From contig NZ_VNIK02000013.1 of the NCBI RefSeq assembly GCF_007785775.2, positions 25,764-89,763 of the forward strand: DNA of 64,000 nt, read 5' to 3'. Source of the DNA: Flagellimonas hadalis (GTDB lineage Bacteria; Bacteroidota; Bacteroidia; Flavobacteriales; Flavobacteriaceae). The position numbers and the translations under genes are program-made. The notes under the pieces are model-generated. The model did not search any database and was not told the DNA's origin. It saw only the letters and a list, made by a program, of their open reading frames with translations. Position 1 is the first letter of the stretch. Every line of letters starts with the position of its first letter. This document shows, piece by piece, positions 47,756 to 56,821 of this stretch.

Positions 47756-48127
47756 TCATTCAGATTCGTCCAAATAATCGTCCATGTCCCTTCGGTCCTT
47801 TTTGGTGGGCCGGCCCAGCCCCTTTTTCCTGTAATGGGTCTTGGCAAACTGCAGCAGTTCGTTATGCTCAAAAGCCTCTTTAGGGGTGGTGTCCTTGCGG
47901 TAGATGTCCACCAATTTTGCCCCTACACGGCTCTCCGGAATGTCCAGAACGGTGAGGTTGTAGTCGATTTGGTCCTTTCTCAGAACAATTTGGTCCATGG
48001 GATACACCTCCCGGGAAGGTTTCACCACAGTGCCGTTCACTTTGATCTGCCCTTTTTTCACCGCGGTGGAGGCAAGGTTACGGGTTTTGTAGTATCTGGT
48101 GCACCAAAGGTACTTGTCTATGCGCAT
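47756..48127 (-). CDS. RNA-binding S4 domain protein (Hsp15/HslR-like)
   Basis: The 123-residue basic protein begins with an S4 domain (MRIDKYLWCTRYYKTRNLASTAVKKGQIKVNG) and has the KKGLGRPTKKDRRDMD tail seen in heat-shock protein 15. Hsp15 binds free 50S subunits with stalled peptidyl-tRNA and helps recycling. Function here is by family. Confidence 0.92.
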   Translation of the reverse strand: MRIDKYLWCTRYYKTRNLASTAVKKGQIKVNGTVVKPSREVYPMDQIVLRKDQIDYNLTVLDIPESRVGAKLVDIYRKDTTPKEAFEHNELLQFAKTHYRKKGLGRPTKKDRRDMDDYLDESE

Positions 48128-48157
48128 GGTCTTTGCAAATGTTTGTTAATGGACGGA

Positions 48158-48165
48158 ACAAAAAT
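48158..48165 (-). promoter_or_regulatory. Putative -7 box for the S4-domain gene
   Basis: On the minus strand TATTTTTG, 30 bases before the ATG at 48127. In the other direction TATCTTGC (48177-48184) could serve the FKBP gene at 48194. Confidence 0.4.
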
Positions 48166-48193
48166 AATTGAAAATTGTATCTTGCGCAGCTAA

Positions 48194-49144
48194 ATGACAA
48201 ACTTGATGAGGTACGGAACTATTGTTTCTTTGGTTTTCGCTTTAGCACTTTTTTCTTGTAAAAATGACGATAATGGCTCAGGTATCACAGAAGTGCCACC
48301 CAAGTTGTTGAGCGAGGTATCACCGGAGGACGACGCCGAGATTGTGGAATTCTTGAACACCCACTTTTACAATTACGAAGACTTTGATAACCAACCTGAA
48401 GGTTTTGATTACAGGATCATGATCGACACCATAGCAGGGGAAAATGCAGACAAGACACCGATGATGGAGTTTGCCCAATCGGTCACTATCAATCTTTCAT
48501 CGAGTCAGCTAAGCCTTAGTGCGGGAGAAGAGAATGTGCCGCACAAGTTGTACTACATAGAGGTTCAGGAAGGAGGAGCGGAGCGGAGCCCAACTTATGC
48601 TGATTCCACTTTGATCAAGTACCAAGGGTCATTATTGAATGGGACGATATTTGATGAAAGTCAAGATTACGTATGGTTTGAATTGCCCAGTTCGGTCAGG
48701 GGATTTGCCAATGGTATTGCCCAGTTGAAATCAGGAACCCCCGATCAGGTGATTGAGAATGCTGATGGTACCTATTCCATTGCCAATAGTGGAAAAGGTA
48801 TTTTGATCATACCTTCTGGTCTGGGATATTTCAATAGTTCACGCACATTGATTCCCTTATATTCCGTTCTGTTGTTCAAGGTTGAATTGGGCTTGTATGT
48901 GGAGGATACCGATAGTGATAATGACGGGGTTCCTTCTATTGAGGAGGATTTGAACGGAAACGGTTTCATGTTCGATGATGATACCGATGAGGATGGCCTC
49001 CCCAATTTCAGAGACATTGATGATGATGGAGATGGTGTTCTAACCCGAAGGGAGATAACCGATGACAATGGTGTCATCATACTTCCCTATCCTGATGCCG
49101 ATAAAGACGGAGTGCCAGATTTCTTGGATCCGGATACCAAATAA
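48194..49144 (+). CDS. FKBP-type peptidyl-prolyl isomerase lipoprotein with TSP3 repeats
   Basis: The 316-residue protein has a lipobox (LFSC, Cys22) and an FKBP-like domain at about 125-235 (SPTYADSTLIKYQGSLLNGTIFDES and GLGYFN). Its C-terminal tail of about 80 residues is full of D-x-D-x-D-G calcium-binding repeats (DTDSDNDG, DTDEDG, DIDDDGDG, DADKDG). It probably assists folding at the outer membrane. The TSP3 tail may act as a stiff Ca2+ spacer; this is inference. Confidence 0.9.
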   Translation: MTNLMRYGTIVSLVFALALFSCKNDDNGSGITEVPPKLLSEVSPEDDAEIVEFLNTHFYNYEDFDNQPEGFDYRIMIDTIAGENADKTPMMEFAQSVTINLSSSQLSLSAGEENVPHKLYYIEVQEGGAERSPTYADSTLIKYQGSLLNGTIFDESQDYVWFELPSSVRGFANGIAQLKSGTPDQVIENADGTYSIANSGKGILIIPSGLGYFNSSRTLIPLYSVLLFKVELGLYVEDTDSDNDGVPSIEEDLNGNGFMFDDDTDEDGLPNFRDIDDDGDGVLTRREITDDNGVIILPYPDADKDGVPDFLDPDTK

Positions 49145-49151
49145 TAAGACA

Positions 49152-49187
49152 TAAAAAAATCCCGCTCACATGAGCGGGATTTTTTTA
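49152..49187. terminator. Bidirectional terminator
   Basis: A symmetric stem ATCCCGCTCA/TGAGCGGGAT with two-base loop, with A7 before and T7 after. It ends both the FKBP gene (plus) and the beta-barrel gene (minus). Confidence 0.93.
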
Positions 49188-49207
49188 TGCTTTTCAAGAA
49201 ACAAGTT

Positions 49208-49807
49208 TTACAGTTTCAAGGAGAGGGCAAAGATGACCTGCGAAGGCCTGGAATCTACCCTGCCATCTGGAATATCGATGATCTCGGCCTCATTTTTGGA
49301 GAAACCGCGCTCGTAACGAACATCCAGTCCAAGTTTTCCAAGATTCACCCCGACACCTGCATTCAGTCCCACGGTAAAGTCGTTCTTCACATCCTCGACT
49401 TCAAGACCTTCAAGGTCATTTTTCAAGGTATATTGGAAAGCGGGACCAGCAAAAACATGCAATGGACCTATCAATTTATAGCCCAAAAGCACGGGCAAAT
49501 CCAATTTGGAGATGTCATAATCCTGTGAGCTACCCTCTACATCGTAGGAGCTCTTGGTCTTGGAATATACCAGTTCGGGTCTCAGGTAGATTTTAGGAAA
49601 ATCCAACTTTCCCCAAAAACCAAAGTGGTAACCCGCTTTGCCCTCGGCACCTTCCACAATGTCCTGCCCGCCTTCGGCTACGGAACTGATCAAATCTCCG
49701 TTCTTGTTGTACGATAATCCGGCCTTGATACCGAATCCTGAGCCACTCTGGGCCATTGCAGCAGACCCGATAAGGGCAAATACTGCTACTAGAAGTGTTT
49801 TTTTCAT
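49208..49807 (-). CDS. PorT-family-like outer-membrane beta-barrel protein
   Basis: The 199-residue protein has a signal peptide (MKKTLLVAVFALIGSAAMAQ) and alternating beta strands (FGIKAGLSYN, FPKIYLRPELVYS, VFAGPAFQYTL, GLDVRYERGFS), ending VIFALSLKL with a terminal aromatic/hydrophobic pattern. It belongs to the small eight-strand barrels common in Bacteroidota; function unknown. The ATG at 49807 was preferred to 49816. It may be read through from the transketolase operon. Confidence 0.87.
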   Translation of the reverse strand: MKKTLLVAVFALIGSAAMAQSGSGFGIKAGLSYNKNGDLISSVAEGGQDIVEGAEGKAGYHFGFWGKLDFPKIYLRPELVYSKTKSSYDVEGSSQDYDISKLDLPVLLGYKLIGPLHVFAGPAFQYTLKNDLEGLEVEDVKNDFTVGLNAGVGVNLGKLGLDVRYERGFSKNEAEIIDIPDGRVDSRPSQVIFALSLKL

Positions 49808-49829
49808 AAGTGTCATTTTAAAAGGTTGA

Positions 49830-49850
49830 GATACCCCAAAAGGAGGTATC
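49830..49850 (-). other. Hairpin between transketolase operon and beta-barrel gene
   Basis: GATACC (49830-49835) and GGTATC (49845-49850) form a short stem around C/A/G-rich bases. No T-run follows on the minus strand, so it could be a weak attenuator or an mRNA-stabilising element. Confidence 0.35.
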
Positions 49851-49855
49851 TGAAA

Positions 49856-50809
49856 CTATTTACGTTTCAACACCCTTAAAACGGCTTTTTCGATGGCTTT
49901 ATTGTTGAGACCGTACTTCTCCATCAGTTGTTCCGGTGTTCCACTTTCGCCAAAAGTATCCTGTGTGGCCACAAATTCCTGAGGGGTAGGATGATGCGAA
50001 GCCAACGTGCGGGCAACACTCTCTCCAAGTCCACCCAAATAATTGTGTTCCTCTGCGGTCACCACACATCCTGTCTTCTTCGCGGAGTCCAAAATAGCTT
50101 TTTCGTCCAATGGTTTGATGGTGTGTATGTTGATCACTTCCGCAGAAATACCTTGGTTTTCGAGACTCTCTGCAGCCAAAAGGGCTTCCCATACCAAATG
50201 CCCGGTGGCAATGATGGTCACATCGGTTCCCTCGTTCAGCATAAGGGCCTTCCCGATCTCGAACTTTTGGTCGACAGGGGTGAAGTTGGCCACTTTTGGT
50301 CTTCCAAATCGAAGATAGACCGGGCCATGGTGCTCGGCAATGGCCAATGTGGCAGCCTTGGTCTGGTTAAAGTCACATGGATTGATGACAGTCATGCCCG
50401 GTAACATTTTCATCAGGCCGATATCTTCCAAGATCTGGTGCGTGGCCCCGTCCTCTCCTAAAGTGAGTCCGGCATGCGAAGCACAGATTTTTACATTCTT
50501 GTCCGAATAGGCGATGGATTGGCGGATCTGATCATAGACCCTTCCTGTGGCAAAATTGGCAAAGGAAGAGGCAAATGGAATCTTTCCCCCAATGGTAAGG
50601 CCGGCCGCAATGCCCATCATGTTGGCCTCGGCAATCCCAACTTGGAAGAAACGTTCGGGGTTTTCCTCGATGAAGGTCTCAATCTTCAATGATCCCACTA
50701 AATCTGCACAAAGGGCCACCACATTGGGGTTGGTCCTGCCCAGCTCTGTCATTCCCGCGCCAAATCCGCTACGGGTGTCCTGTTTTCCTTGATCTGTATA
50801 TTTGGTCAT
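49856..50809 (-). CDS. Transketolase, C-terminal subunit
   Basis: The 317-residue protein carries the pyrimidine-binding and C-terminal domains of transketolase (TRSGFGAGMTELGRTNPNVVALCADL, FASSFANFATGRVYDQIR, HAGLTLGEDGATHQ, TAEEHNYLGGLGE). The N-terminal subunit is encoded 16 bases upstream. Split transketolases are found in many Bacteroidota. Together they move two-carbon units in the pentose phosphate pathway with thiamine diphosphate. Confidence 0.95.
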   Translation of the reverse strand: MTKYTDQGKQDTRSGFGAGMTELGRTNPNVVALCADLVGSLKIETFIEENPERFFQVGIAEANMMGIAAGLTIGGKIPFASSFANFATGRVYDQIRQSIAYSDKNVKICASHAGLTLGEDGATHQILEDIGLMKMLPGMTVINPCDFNQTKAATLAIAEHHGPVYLRFGRPKVANFTPVDQKFEIGKALMLNEGTDVTIIATGHLVWEALLAAESLENQGISAEVINIHTIKPLDEKAILDSAKKTGCVVTAEEHNYLGGLGESVARTLASHHPTPQEFVATQDTFGESGTPEQLMEKYGLNNKAIEKAVLRVLKRK

Positions 50810-50825
50810 CGTATCTTTTTCTGAA

Positions 50826-51671
50826 TTAATAATCGCCTAAGGTTTCGGGGTTTTGTGCCAATGCGTTGGCCAATTGCTCGTCGTTTGGCGCTTTGCCGTG
50901 CCATGCATGGGTGTGCATCATAAAGTCCACTCCGTTGCCCATTTCCGTGGTCATCACGATACAAACAGGTTTTCCTTTTCCGGTCCTGCTTTTGGCCTCT
51001 TTTAGCCCAGCTATGACCTGATCTAGATCGTTGCCGTTTTCTATGTGCATCACATCCCATCCAAAGGCCCTGAACTTTTCACCGACATCGCCCAACGGAA
51101 GTACATTTTCCGTAGCCCCATCAATTTGCTGTCCGTTTCTATCCACTGTGGCGATGAGGTTGTCCACCTTGTTTCCTGCGGCATACATGATGGCTTCCCA
51201 ATTTTGACCTTCCTGCAGTTCCCCATCTCCATGAAGACTGAAGACCAAATGATCGTCGCCGTTCAATTTTTTGGCCAATGCCGCCCCAATGGCAACGGAC
51301 ATGCCCTGTCCCAAAGATCCTGATGCAACACGCACGCCGGGCAATCCTTCATGGGTGGTCGGGTGTCCTTGCAATCTGGAATTGATCAACCTAAAAGTGC
51401 CCAGTTCCTCAATTGGAAAATAGCCCCTTCGGGCCAGAACGCTGTAAAATACAGGCGAGATGTGTCCGTTGGAAAGGAAGAAAAGATCTTCTCCCTTGCC
51501 ATCCATATCAAATCCTTCCTTTAGATCCATGATCTCGTTGTAGAGGGCCACAAAAAATTCGGTACAGCCCAAAGATCCCCCGGGATGCCCGGAATTCACT
51601 TTGTGGACCATTCGCAAAATGTCCCTCCTGACCTGAACCACCAGGTCTTGCAATTCTTCAGTATTCGGCAT
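50826..51671 (-). CDS. Transketolase, N-terminal subunit
   Basis: The 281-residue subunit contains the thiamine diphosphate-binding domain, with GHPGGSLG, LSNGHISP, GSLGQGMSVAIGAAL and the GDGELQEGQNWEA motif. It is first in a two-gene operon with a strong promoter. Whether it is a true transketolase or a related sugar synthase depends on the pair acting together. Confidence 0.95.
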   Translation of the reverse strand: MPNTEELQDLVVQVRRDILRMVHKVNSGHPGGSLGCTEFFVALYNEIMDLKEGFDMDGKGEDLFFLSNGHISPVFYSVLARRGYFPIEELGTFRLINSRLQGHPTTHEGLPGVRVASGSLGQGMSVAIGAALAKKLNGDDHLVFSLHGDGELQEGQNWEAIMYAAGNKVDNLIATVDRNGQQIDGATENVLPLGDVGEKFRAFGWDVMHIENGNDLDQVIAGLKEAKSRTGKGKPVCIVMTTEMGNGVDFMMHTHAWHGKAPNDEQLANALAQNPETLGDY

Positions 51672-51690
51672 TGTGTTTGTTTTAGGATAT

Positions 51691-51721
51691 CAAAAATAAC
51701 CGCATTCCTTCGGCTAAACAA
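51691..51721 (-). promoter_or_regulatory. Promoter of the transketolase operon
   Basis: On the minus strand TTG (51721-51719), a 20-base spacer and TATTTTTG (51698-51691). It lies 20 bases before the ATG at 51671. Confidence 0.72.
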
Positions 51722-51800
51722 GTGTAAAAGAATTATTTCACAAAAAGTGCCGCCCTGCAAACTTTATTTTTTTGTTAAGGGATTGCGGAAAGGAGTTGGC

Positions 51801-51808
51801 TATATTTG
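51801..51808 (+). promoter_or_regulatory. -7 promoter box of tgt
   Basis: TATATTTG followed by C matches the consensus. It is downstream of the long-frame start (51772), which makes the TTG at 51829 the likely start. Confidence 0.5.
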
Positions 51809-51828
51809 CGGTCTTAAAAGATAACCGT

Positions 51829-52959
51829 TTGAAGTTTACCTTACTACAGAAGGACAGTAAAAGCAAGGCAAGGGCAGGGGAGATCACCACTGACCACGGC
51901 ACCATTCAGACCCCCATTTTTATGCCGGTGGGCACAGTGGCCTCGGTAAAAGGGGTGCACCAACGGGAACTGCGGGACGATATCAATCCGGACATCATTT
52001 TGGGGAATACCTATCATTTATACCTGCGGCCAGGGACCGGAATCTTGGAAGAGGCCGGGGGTCTGCACAAGTTCATGGGATGGGACCGGAATATCCTGAC
52101 CGATAGCGGGGGCTACCAAGTGTATTCCCTTTCCGGCAACAGGAAAATCAAAGAGGAAGGGGTCAAGTTCAAATCCCATATCGATGGTTCCAACCACTTT
52201 TTCACCCCAGAAAATGTCATGGAGATCCAGCGCACCATAGGTGCGGACATCATCATGGCCTTTGACGAATGTACACCTTATCCTTGTGACTACCAATATG
52301 CCAAGCGTTCCATGCACCTTACCCACAGATGGCTGGACCGCTGTATCTCGCATCTGGAAAAGTTGCCGTTCAAATATGGGTATTCCCAAAGTTTTTTCCC
52401 CATAGTACAAGGGTCCACCTATAAGGATTTACGAAAACAATCCGCAGAATATATCGCTTCGGTGGGCGCTGAGGGCAATGCCATTGGCGGACTGTCCGTA
52501 GGGGAACCAGCAGAGGAAATGTACGAAATGGCAGAATTGGTATGCGATATTTTGCCAGAAGACAAACCAAGATACCTTATGGGTGTGGGAACGCCCATCA
52601 ATATATTGGAGAACATAGCTTTGGGAGTGGATATGTTCGATTGTGTGATGCCCACTCGAAATGCAAGGAACGGGATGTTGTTCACGGCGCACGGTACCAT
52701 CAACATCAAGAACAAAAAGTGGGAAAACGATTTTTCACCCTTGGATGAAATGGGGATCACCTATGTGGACACCGAATATTCCAAGGCCTACCTAAGACAC
52801 TTGTTCGCGGCCAATGAATATTTGGGCAAACAGATAGCCACCATTCACAACCTTGGATTTTATCTGTGGTTGGTGCGTACGGCAAGAGAACGTATTTTAG
52901 CAGGGGATTTCCAGGAGTGGAAAACCAAGATGGTACAACAAATGGACAAGAGACTGTAA
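51829..52959 (+). CDS. tgt: tRNA-guanine transglycosylase (TTG start)
   Basis: Tgt swaps guanine 34 of certain tRNAs for the queuosine precursor preQ1. The 376-residue protein has the nucleophile and active-site motifs (TDSGGYQVYSL, FDECTPYPCDY, GGLSVGEP and MGVGTPINILE). The usual C-x-C-x2-C zinc site before SKAYLRHL is missing; the region reads LDEMGITYVDTEYSKAYLRHL. The start is inferred as TTG, giving MKFTLLQKD, because the promoter box lies at 51801. The stop overlaps the next ATG by one base. Confidence 0.92.
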   Translation: MKFTLLQKDSKSKARAGEITTDHGTIQTPIFMPVGTVASVKGVHQRELRDDINPDIILGNTYHLYLRPGTGILEEAGGLHKFMGWDRNILTDSGGYQVYSLSGNRKIKEEGVKFKSHIDGSNHFFTPENVMEIQRTIGADIIMAFDECTPYPCDYQYAKRSMHLTHRWLDRCISHLEKLPFKYGYSQSFFPIVQGSTYKDLRKQSAEYIASVGAEGNAIGGLSVGEPAEEMYEMAELVCDILPEDKPRYLMGVGTPINILENIALGVDMFDCVMPTRNARNGMLFTAHGTINIKNKKWENDFSPLDEMGITYVDTEYSKAYLRHLFAANEYLGKQIATIHNLGFYLWLVRTARERILAGDFQEWKTKMVQQMDKRL

Positions 52960-54041
52960 TGCTTACCATACTTGATAGGTACATATTAAAGCGCTATTTG
53001 ATCACCTTTATGGGCATGCTCCTGCTTTTTGTGCCCATTGGTATCATGGCAAACTTAGCGGAGAAGATCGGTAAGATCATAGACAACGAGGCCCCTTTGT
53101 CCGAGGTCATTGTCTTTTATGGGAACTTTACCTTGGTGATCGGAAACCTGTTACTCCCCATTTTTCTTTTCCTTTCCATTATATTCTTTACTTCAAAATT
53201 GGCCAGTAATACGGAGATCGTGGCCATTTTGAGTTCAGGGGTGTCCTATTGGCGTTTTTTGAGACCTTATTTTATAGGTGCCACACTGGTGGCCATCCTG
53301 ATCTTTATGATGGGGATGTTCATTGTGCCCCATGCCAGTATCGGTTTCAATGAATTTGAATACAAATATTTCAAGAAGGGACGGAACGATCGGGTCACGG
53401 AAAACATTTTCAACCAGTTGAACGAGAGCGATTATATCTATGTCAGCAGTTTTGACCCCAACCGTAAAATAGGGTATAACTTCACTTACGAACATTTTGA
53501 TTCCATCCAACAGTTGGATTATAAGATTTCCGCCAGCAACATCCGATGGGTGGACACCGATAGCGTCTACAGGCTCACCAATTATGTGAACCGAAAGGTA
53601 AGGAACGGGGTGGAACTCATCCAGACCAAGAGCAGGCTGGATACCATTTTTGCATTTGAGATAGACGACCTCACGCCGGTTTCTTATGTGGCGGAGACCA
53701 AAAACCTTTTTGAACTCAATGATTTTATCGATGACCAACGAAGAAAGGGTGCATCCAATATCAATGCCTACGTGCTGGTAAAGTATAAGCGTTGGGCACT
53801 GCCCATTGCGGCCTTTATCCTCACGGTGATAGCCGTTGCCGTTTCCTCCGTGAAAAGAAGAGGGGGCATGGGCCTCAATCTGGCCTTTGGGATAGGGGTG
53901 GCCTTTGTGTATATTTTCTTTGACAAAGTCTTTGGCACGCTGGCCGAACAGTCTGGATTTTCACCGCTGTTGGCAGTGCTCATCCCCAACCTTATTTTTG
54001 GTGTCTTTGCGGTTTACATGCTGATGAAGGCCAAACGATGA
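52959..54041 (+). CDS. LptF/LptG family permease
   Basis: The 360-residue membrane protein has six helices in the pattern of LptF/G: two or three at the N-terminus (LDRYILKRYLITFMGMLLLF), a periplasmic jellyroll-like region (about 130-265) and three at the C-terminus. LptF and LptG form the inner-membrane channel of the LPS exporter with LptB. Only one is encoded here, so the partner lies elsewhere. Its ATG overlaps the tgt stop. Confidence 0.92.
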   Translation: MLTILDRYILKRYLITFMGMLLLFVPIGIMANLAEKIGKIIDNEAPLSEVIVFYGNFTLVIGNLLLPIFLFLSIIFFTSKLASNTEIVAILSSGVSYWRFLRPYFIGATLVAILIFMMGMFIVPHASIGFNEFEYKYFKKGRNDRVTENIFNQLNESDYIYVSSFDPNRKIGYNFTYEHFDSIQQLDYKISASNIRWVDTDSVYRLTNYVNRKVRNGVELIQTKSRLDTIFAFEIDDLTPVSYVAETKNLFELNDFIDDQRRKGASNINAYVLVKYKRWALPIAAFILTVIAVAVSSVKRRGGMGLNLAFGIGVAFVYIFFDKVFGTLAEQSGFSPLLAVLIPNLIFGVFAVYMLMKAKR

Positions 54042-54085
54042 TGGTCAAAATAGCTTATGTGCTTGGCGTTAAAAGCATTGGAGAA

Positions 54086-54118
54086 TTGGCACGGGTAATC
54101 TATAAAGTTTTATATTTG
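54086..54118 (+). promoter_or_regulatory. Promoter of accA
   Basis: TTG at 54086-54088, a 22-base spacer and TATATTTG at 54111-54118. Confidence 0.65.
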
Positions 54119-54152
54119 TCCCCATTATTTTTATTGAAAACAACGACTTTCC

Positions 54153-55106
54153 ATGGAATATCTAGAATTTGAACTTCCCATAAAGGAACTTGAAGACCAA
54201 CTTCAAAAATGTATGGTAATAGGGGAAGAGAGTGAAGTAGATGTCACAGAAACCTGTTCGCAGATCGAGAAAAAACTGGAAGAGACCCGCAAGGAGATAT
54301 ACAAGAACCTGACCGCTTGGCAACGTGTCCAGCTTTCAAGACACCCCAATAGGCCATACACCATGGATTACATTAGGGCCATTTGTGGAGATACTTTTCT
54401 GGAACTACATGGTGATAGGAATGTGAAGGACGACAAGGCCATGATAGGCGGCCTTGGTAAGATCGGGGACCAAAGCTACATGTTCATCGGCCAGCAAAAA
54501 GGATATAATACCAAGACAAGACAATACCGAAACTTTGGTATGGCCAACCCCGAAGGTTACCGCAAGGCCCTTCGGTTGATGAAATCCGCAGAAAAATTTG
54601 GCATTCCCGTGGTGTGCTTTATAGATACCCCTGGGGCATACCCCGGCATCGAGGCCGAAGAACGTGGACAGGGAGAGGCCATTGCACGGAATATTTTGGA
54701 AATGACCCGCCTGAAAGTGCCGATCATCGTCATCATCATTGGTGAAGGAGCCTCTGGAGGTGCATTGGGCATTGGTGTGGGCGATAAGGTACTCATGTTG
54801 GAGAACACATGGTACTCCGTGATTTCCCCAGAATCCTGCTCTTCCATTCTTTGGAGAAGCTGGGAGTACAAGGAACAGGCTGCCGAAGCACTGAAATTGA
54901 CCGCTGCCGACATGAAAAAACAAAAGTTGGTGGACGAGATCGTGAAGGAACCCCTTGGAGGCGCACACGCCAATAGAGAGAAAACCTTTGAAACGGTCAA
55001 GAACAAAATTTCTTCCCATTACGAAGAGCTCAAAAAGTTATCACCAAAAGACCTGGTAAAAACCCGCATGGAAAAATATGCTTCCATGGGTGTTTTCAGC
55101 GAGTAA
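54153..55106 (+). CDS. accA: Acetyl-CoA carboxylase carboxyltransferase subunit alpha
   Basis: AccA with AccD transfers CO2 from carboxybiotin to acetyl-CoA in the first step of fatty-acid synthesis. The 317-residue protein has the N-terminal helical pair, [37 protein letters not shown] and [31 protein letters not shown]. It stands alone with its own promoter. Confidence 0.97.
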   Translation: MEYLEFELPIKELEDQLQKCMVIGEESEVDVTETCSQIEKKLEETRKEIYKNLTAWQRVQLSRHPNRPYTMDYIRAICGDTFLELHGDRNVKDDKAMIGGLGKIGDQSYMFIGQQKGYNTKTRQYRNFGMANPEGYRKALRLMKSAEKFGIPVVCFIDTPGAYPGIEAEERGQGEAIARNILEMTRLKVPIIVIIIGEGASGGALGIGVGDKVLMLENTWYSVISPESCSSILWRSWEYKEQAAEALKLTAADMKKQKLVDEIVKEPLGGAHANREKTFETVKNKISSHYEELKKLSPKDLVKTRMEKYASMGVFSE

Positions 55107-55164
55107 TTCTTGTTTTTCAGAGGCTAACTTTTTTTATTAGGTTTTATCCTCGTTTTTTTTTATG

Positions 55165-55193
55165 TTATCAACAGGTATTGAAAGTTATCAACA
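55165..55193 (+). promoter_or_regulatory. Pair of DnaA-box-like repeats upstream of dnaB
   Basis: TTATCAACA occurs at 55165-55173 and again at 55185-55193, 20 bases apart, differing from the classic DnaA box TTATCCACA by one base. A degenerate box on the other strand (TGTGGACAT, about 55212-55220) lies close by. Confidence 0.45.
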
Positions 55194-55260
55194 GTTGGAA
55201 TGTTGAGTACCTGTGGACATCGCATTCATCAGAATCAAAGTTAAGTAAAGGTTAATTAGC

Positions 55261-55268
55261 TACTTTCG
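55261..55268 (+). promoter_or_regulatory. Putative -7 box for dnaB
   Basis: TACTTTCG is one base off TAnnTTTG and lies right before the dnaB ATG at 55274; the mRNA leader would be very short. Confidence 0.35.
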
Positions 55269-55273
55269 CATTT

Positions 55274-56821
55274 ATGGAAAAACCTAGCCCCATCATAGCA
55301 CATCGAGTGGACAAATCTACCCTGATTAGTCTTGAAAAGGGGAAGATACCACCTCAATCAGTTGATTTAGAGGAAGTTGTACTGGGAGCAATGATGATTG
55401 ACAAGAAAGGGGTGGATGAGGTCATCGACATTCTGCATCCCGACGTTTTCTATAAAGATGCCCATAAATACATCTACGAGGCCATTTTCAAATTGTTTGA
55501 ATCCTCGGAGCCCGTGGATTTATTAACCGTTTCTGCGCAATTAAAGAAAGAAGGCAGATTGGAAGCCGTGGGAGGCGATTTTTACTTGATCAAACTTACC
55601 CAAAAAGTAGCTTCTTCGGCGCATATCGAGTTCCATGCCAGGATCATCCTTCAAAAGTATATCCAAAGGAGCCTCATCAAGATTTCCAGTGAGATCATTG
55701 AAGAGGCATACAGTGACTCCACCGACGTGTTTGACCTTCTGGACAATGCCGAGGCCAAATTGTACGAGGTTACCCAAGGAAACCTGAAACGCTCTGCGGA
55801 AACGGCCCAGAATCTGGTGATCCAGGCCAAAAAGAAAATCGAGGAAATCTCCAATAAGGAAGGTCTGAGCGGAATTCCATCCGGTTTTGACAAGCTGGAT
55901 AAACTCACTTCTGGTTGGCAGCCCAGTGATTTGATCATTGTAGCAGCAAGACCGGGTATGGGTAAAACGGCCCTGACTTTGTCCATGGCAAGGAACATTG
56001 CCGTAAATTCAGGGAATGGGGTCGCTTTTTTCTCCTTGGAGATGTCATCAGTACAGTTGATCACACGTTTGATTTCTTCGGAAACCGGACTTTCTTCAGA
56101 AAAATTGAGGACTGGAAAGCTGGAAAAGCACGAATGGGAACAATTGAACGTCAAGGTAAAGGCTTTGGAAAAAGCACCTTTGTTCATTGATGATACCCCA
56201 TCGCTTTCCATTTTTGACCTTCGTGCCAAGGCACGCCGATTGGCCTCCCAACATAAGATCAAGCTGATCATCATTGACTATTTGCAATTGATGACGGCCG
56301 GGGGAAGCCAAAAAGGGGGGAACCGTGAACAGGAGATTTCCACCATTTCCCGAAACCTGAAGGCACTGGCCAAGGAATTGGATGTACCGGTCATCGCACT
56401 GTCGCAGCTTTCAAGGGCGGTGGAGACCCGTGGGGGCAGTAAGAGGCCCATTCTTTCAGATTTGAGGGAATCCGGGGCCATTGAGCAGGATGCGGATATC
56501 GTATCGTTCATCTACAGGCCCGAATACTATAAAATTGACGAATGGGACGATGAGGAGCGCACCCCCACCCAAGGTCAGGCCGAGTTCATTGTGGCCAAGC
56601 ACCGTAATGGTGGTCTGGATAATATTAGGTTAAAATTTGTGGGTGCTCTGGGTAAATTTGATAACTTGGATGACTTTGATTCCCCGTTCGAATTCCAATC
56701 GAAGATGAATGCGGATGAGGAAAATCCCTTTGCAACGCCAAAATTCCCAAGTGCGGACGAAGCTTTTGGCAGCGCAATGAACAGTGACGATGACCCAGAT
56801 GACAATGACGTACCGTTTTAA
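55274..56821 (+). CDS. dnaB: Replicative DNA helicase DnaB
   Basis: The 515-residue hexameric helicase has the N-terminal primase-interaction domain (30-130, PPQSVDLEEVVLGAMMIDKKGV) and a RecA-like domain with Walker A ARPGMGKT (about 224-231) and Walker B LIIIDYLQLM. The C-terminal Asp/Glu-rich tail is disordered. There is no intein. The next gene overlaps its 3' end by 17 bp. Confidence 0.97.
   Translation: MEKPSPIIAHRVDKSTLISLEKGKIPPQSVDLEEVVLGAMMIDKKGVDEVIDILHPDVFYKDAHKYIYEAIFKLFESSEPVDLLTVSAQLKKEGRLEAVGGDFYLIKLTQKVASSAHIEFHARIILQKYIQRSLIKISSEIIEEAYSDSTDVFDLLDNAEAKLYEVTQGNLKRSAETAQNLVIQAKKKIEEISNKEGLSGIPSGFDKLDKLTSGWQPSDLIIVAARPGMGKTALTLSMARNIAVNSGNGVAFFSLEMSSVQLITRLISSETGLSSEKLRTGKLEKHEWEQLNVKVKALEKAPLFIDDTPSLSIFDLRAKARRLASQHKIKLIIIDYLQLMTAGGSQKGGNREQEISTISRNLKALAKELDVPVIALSQLSRAVETRGGSKRPILSDLRESGAIEQDADIVSFIYRPEYYKIDEWDDEERTPTQGQAEFIVAKHRNGGLDNIRLKFVGALGKFDNLDDFDSPFEFQSKMNADEENPFATPKFPSADEAFGSAMNSDDDPDDNDVPF

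Noticed and set aside
49856..51671. Transketolase broken by a frameshift
   Set aside because: Both halves have proper starts, stops and complete domains, 16 bases apart; this is a natural split form.
55107..55273. Possible chromosomal origin next to dnaB
   Set aside because: Only two or three near DnaA boxes, no AT-rich unwinding stretch and no dnaA/dnaN genes close by; more likely local regulation.
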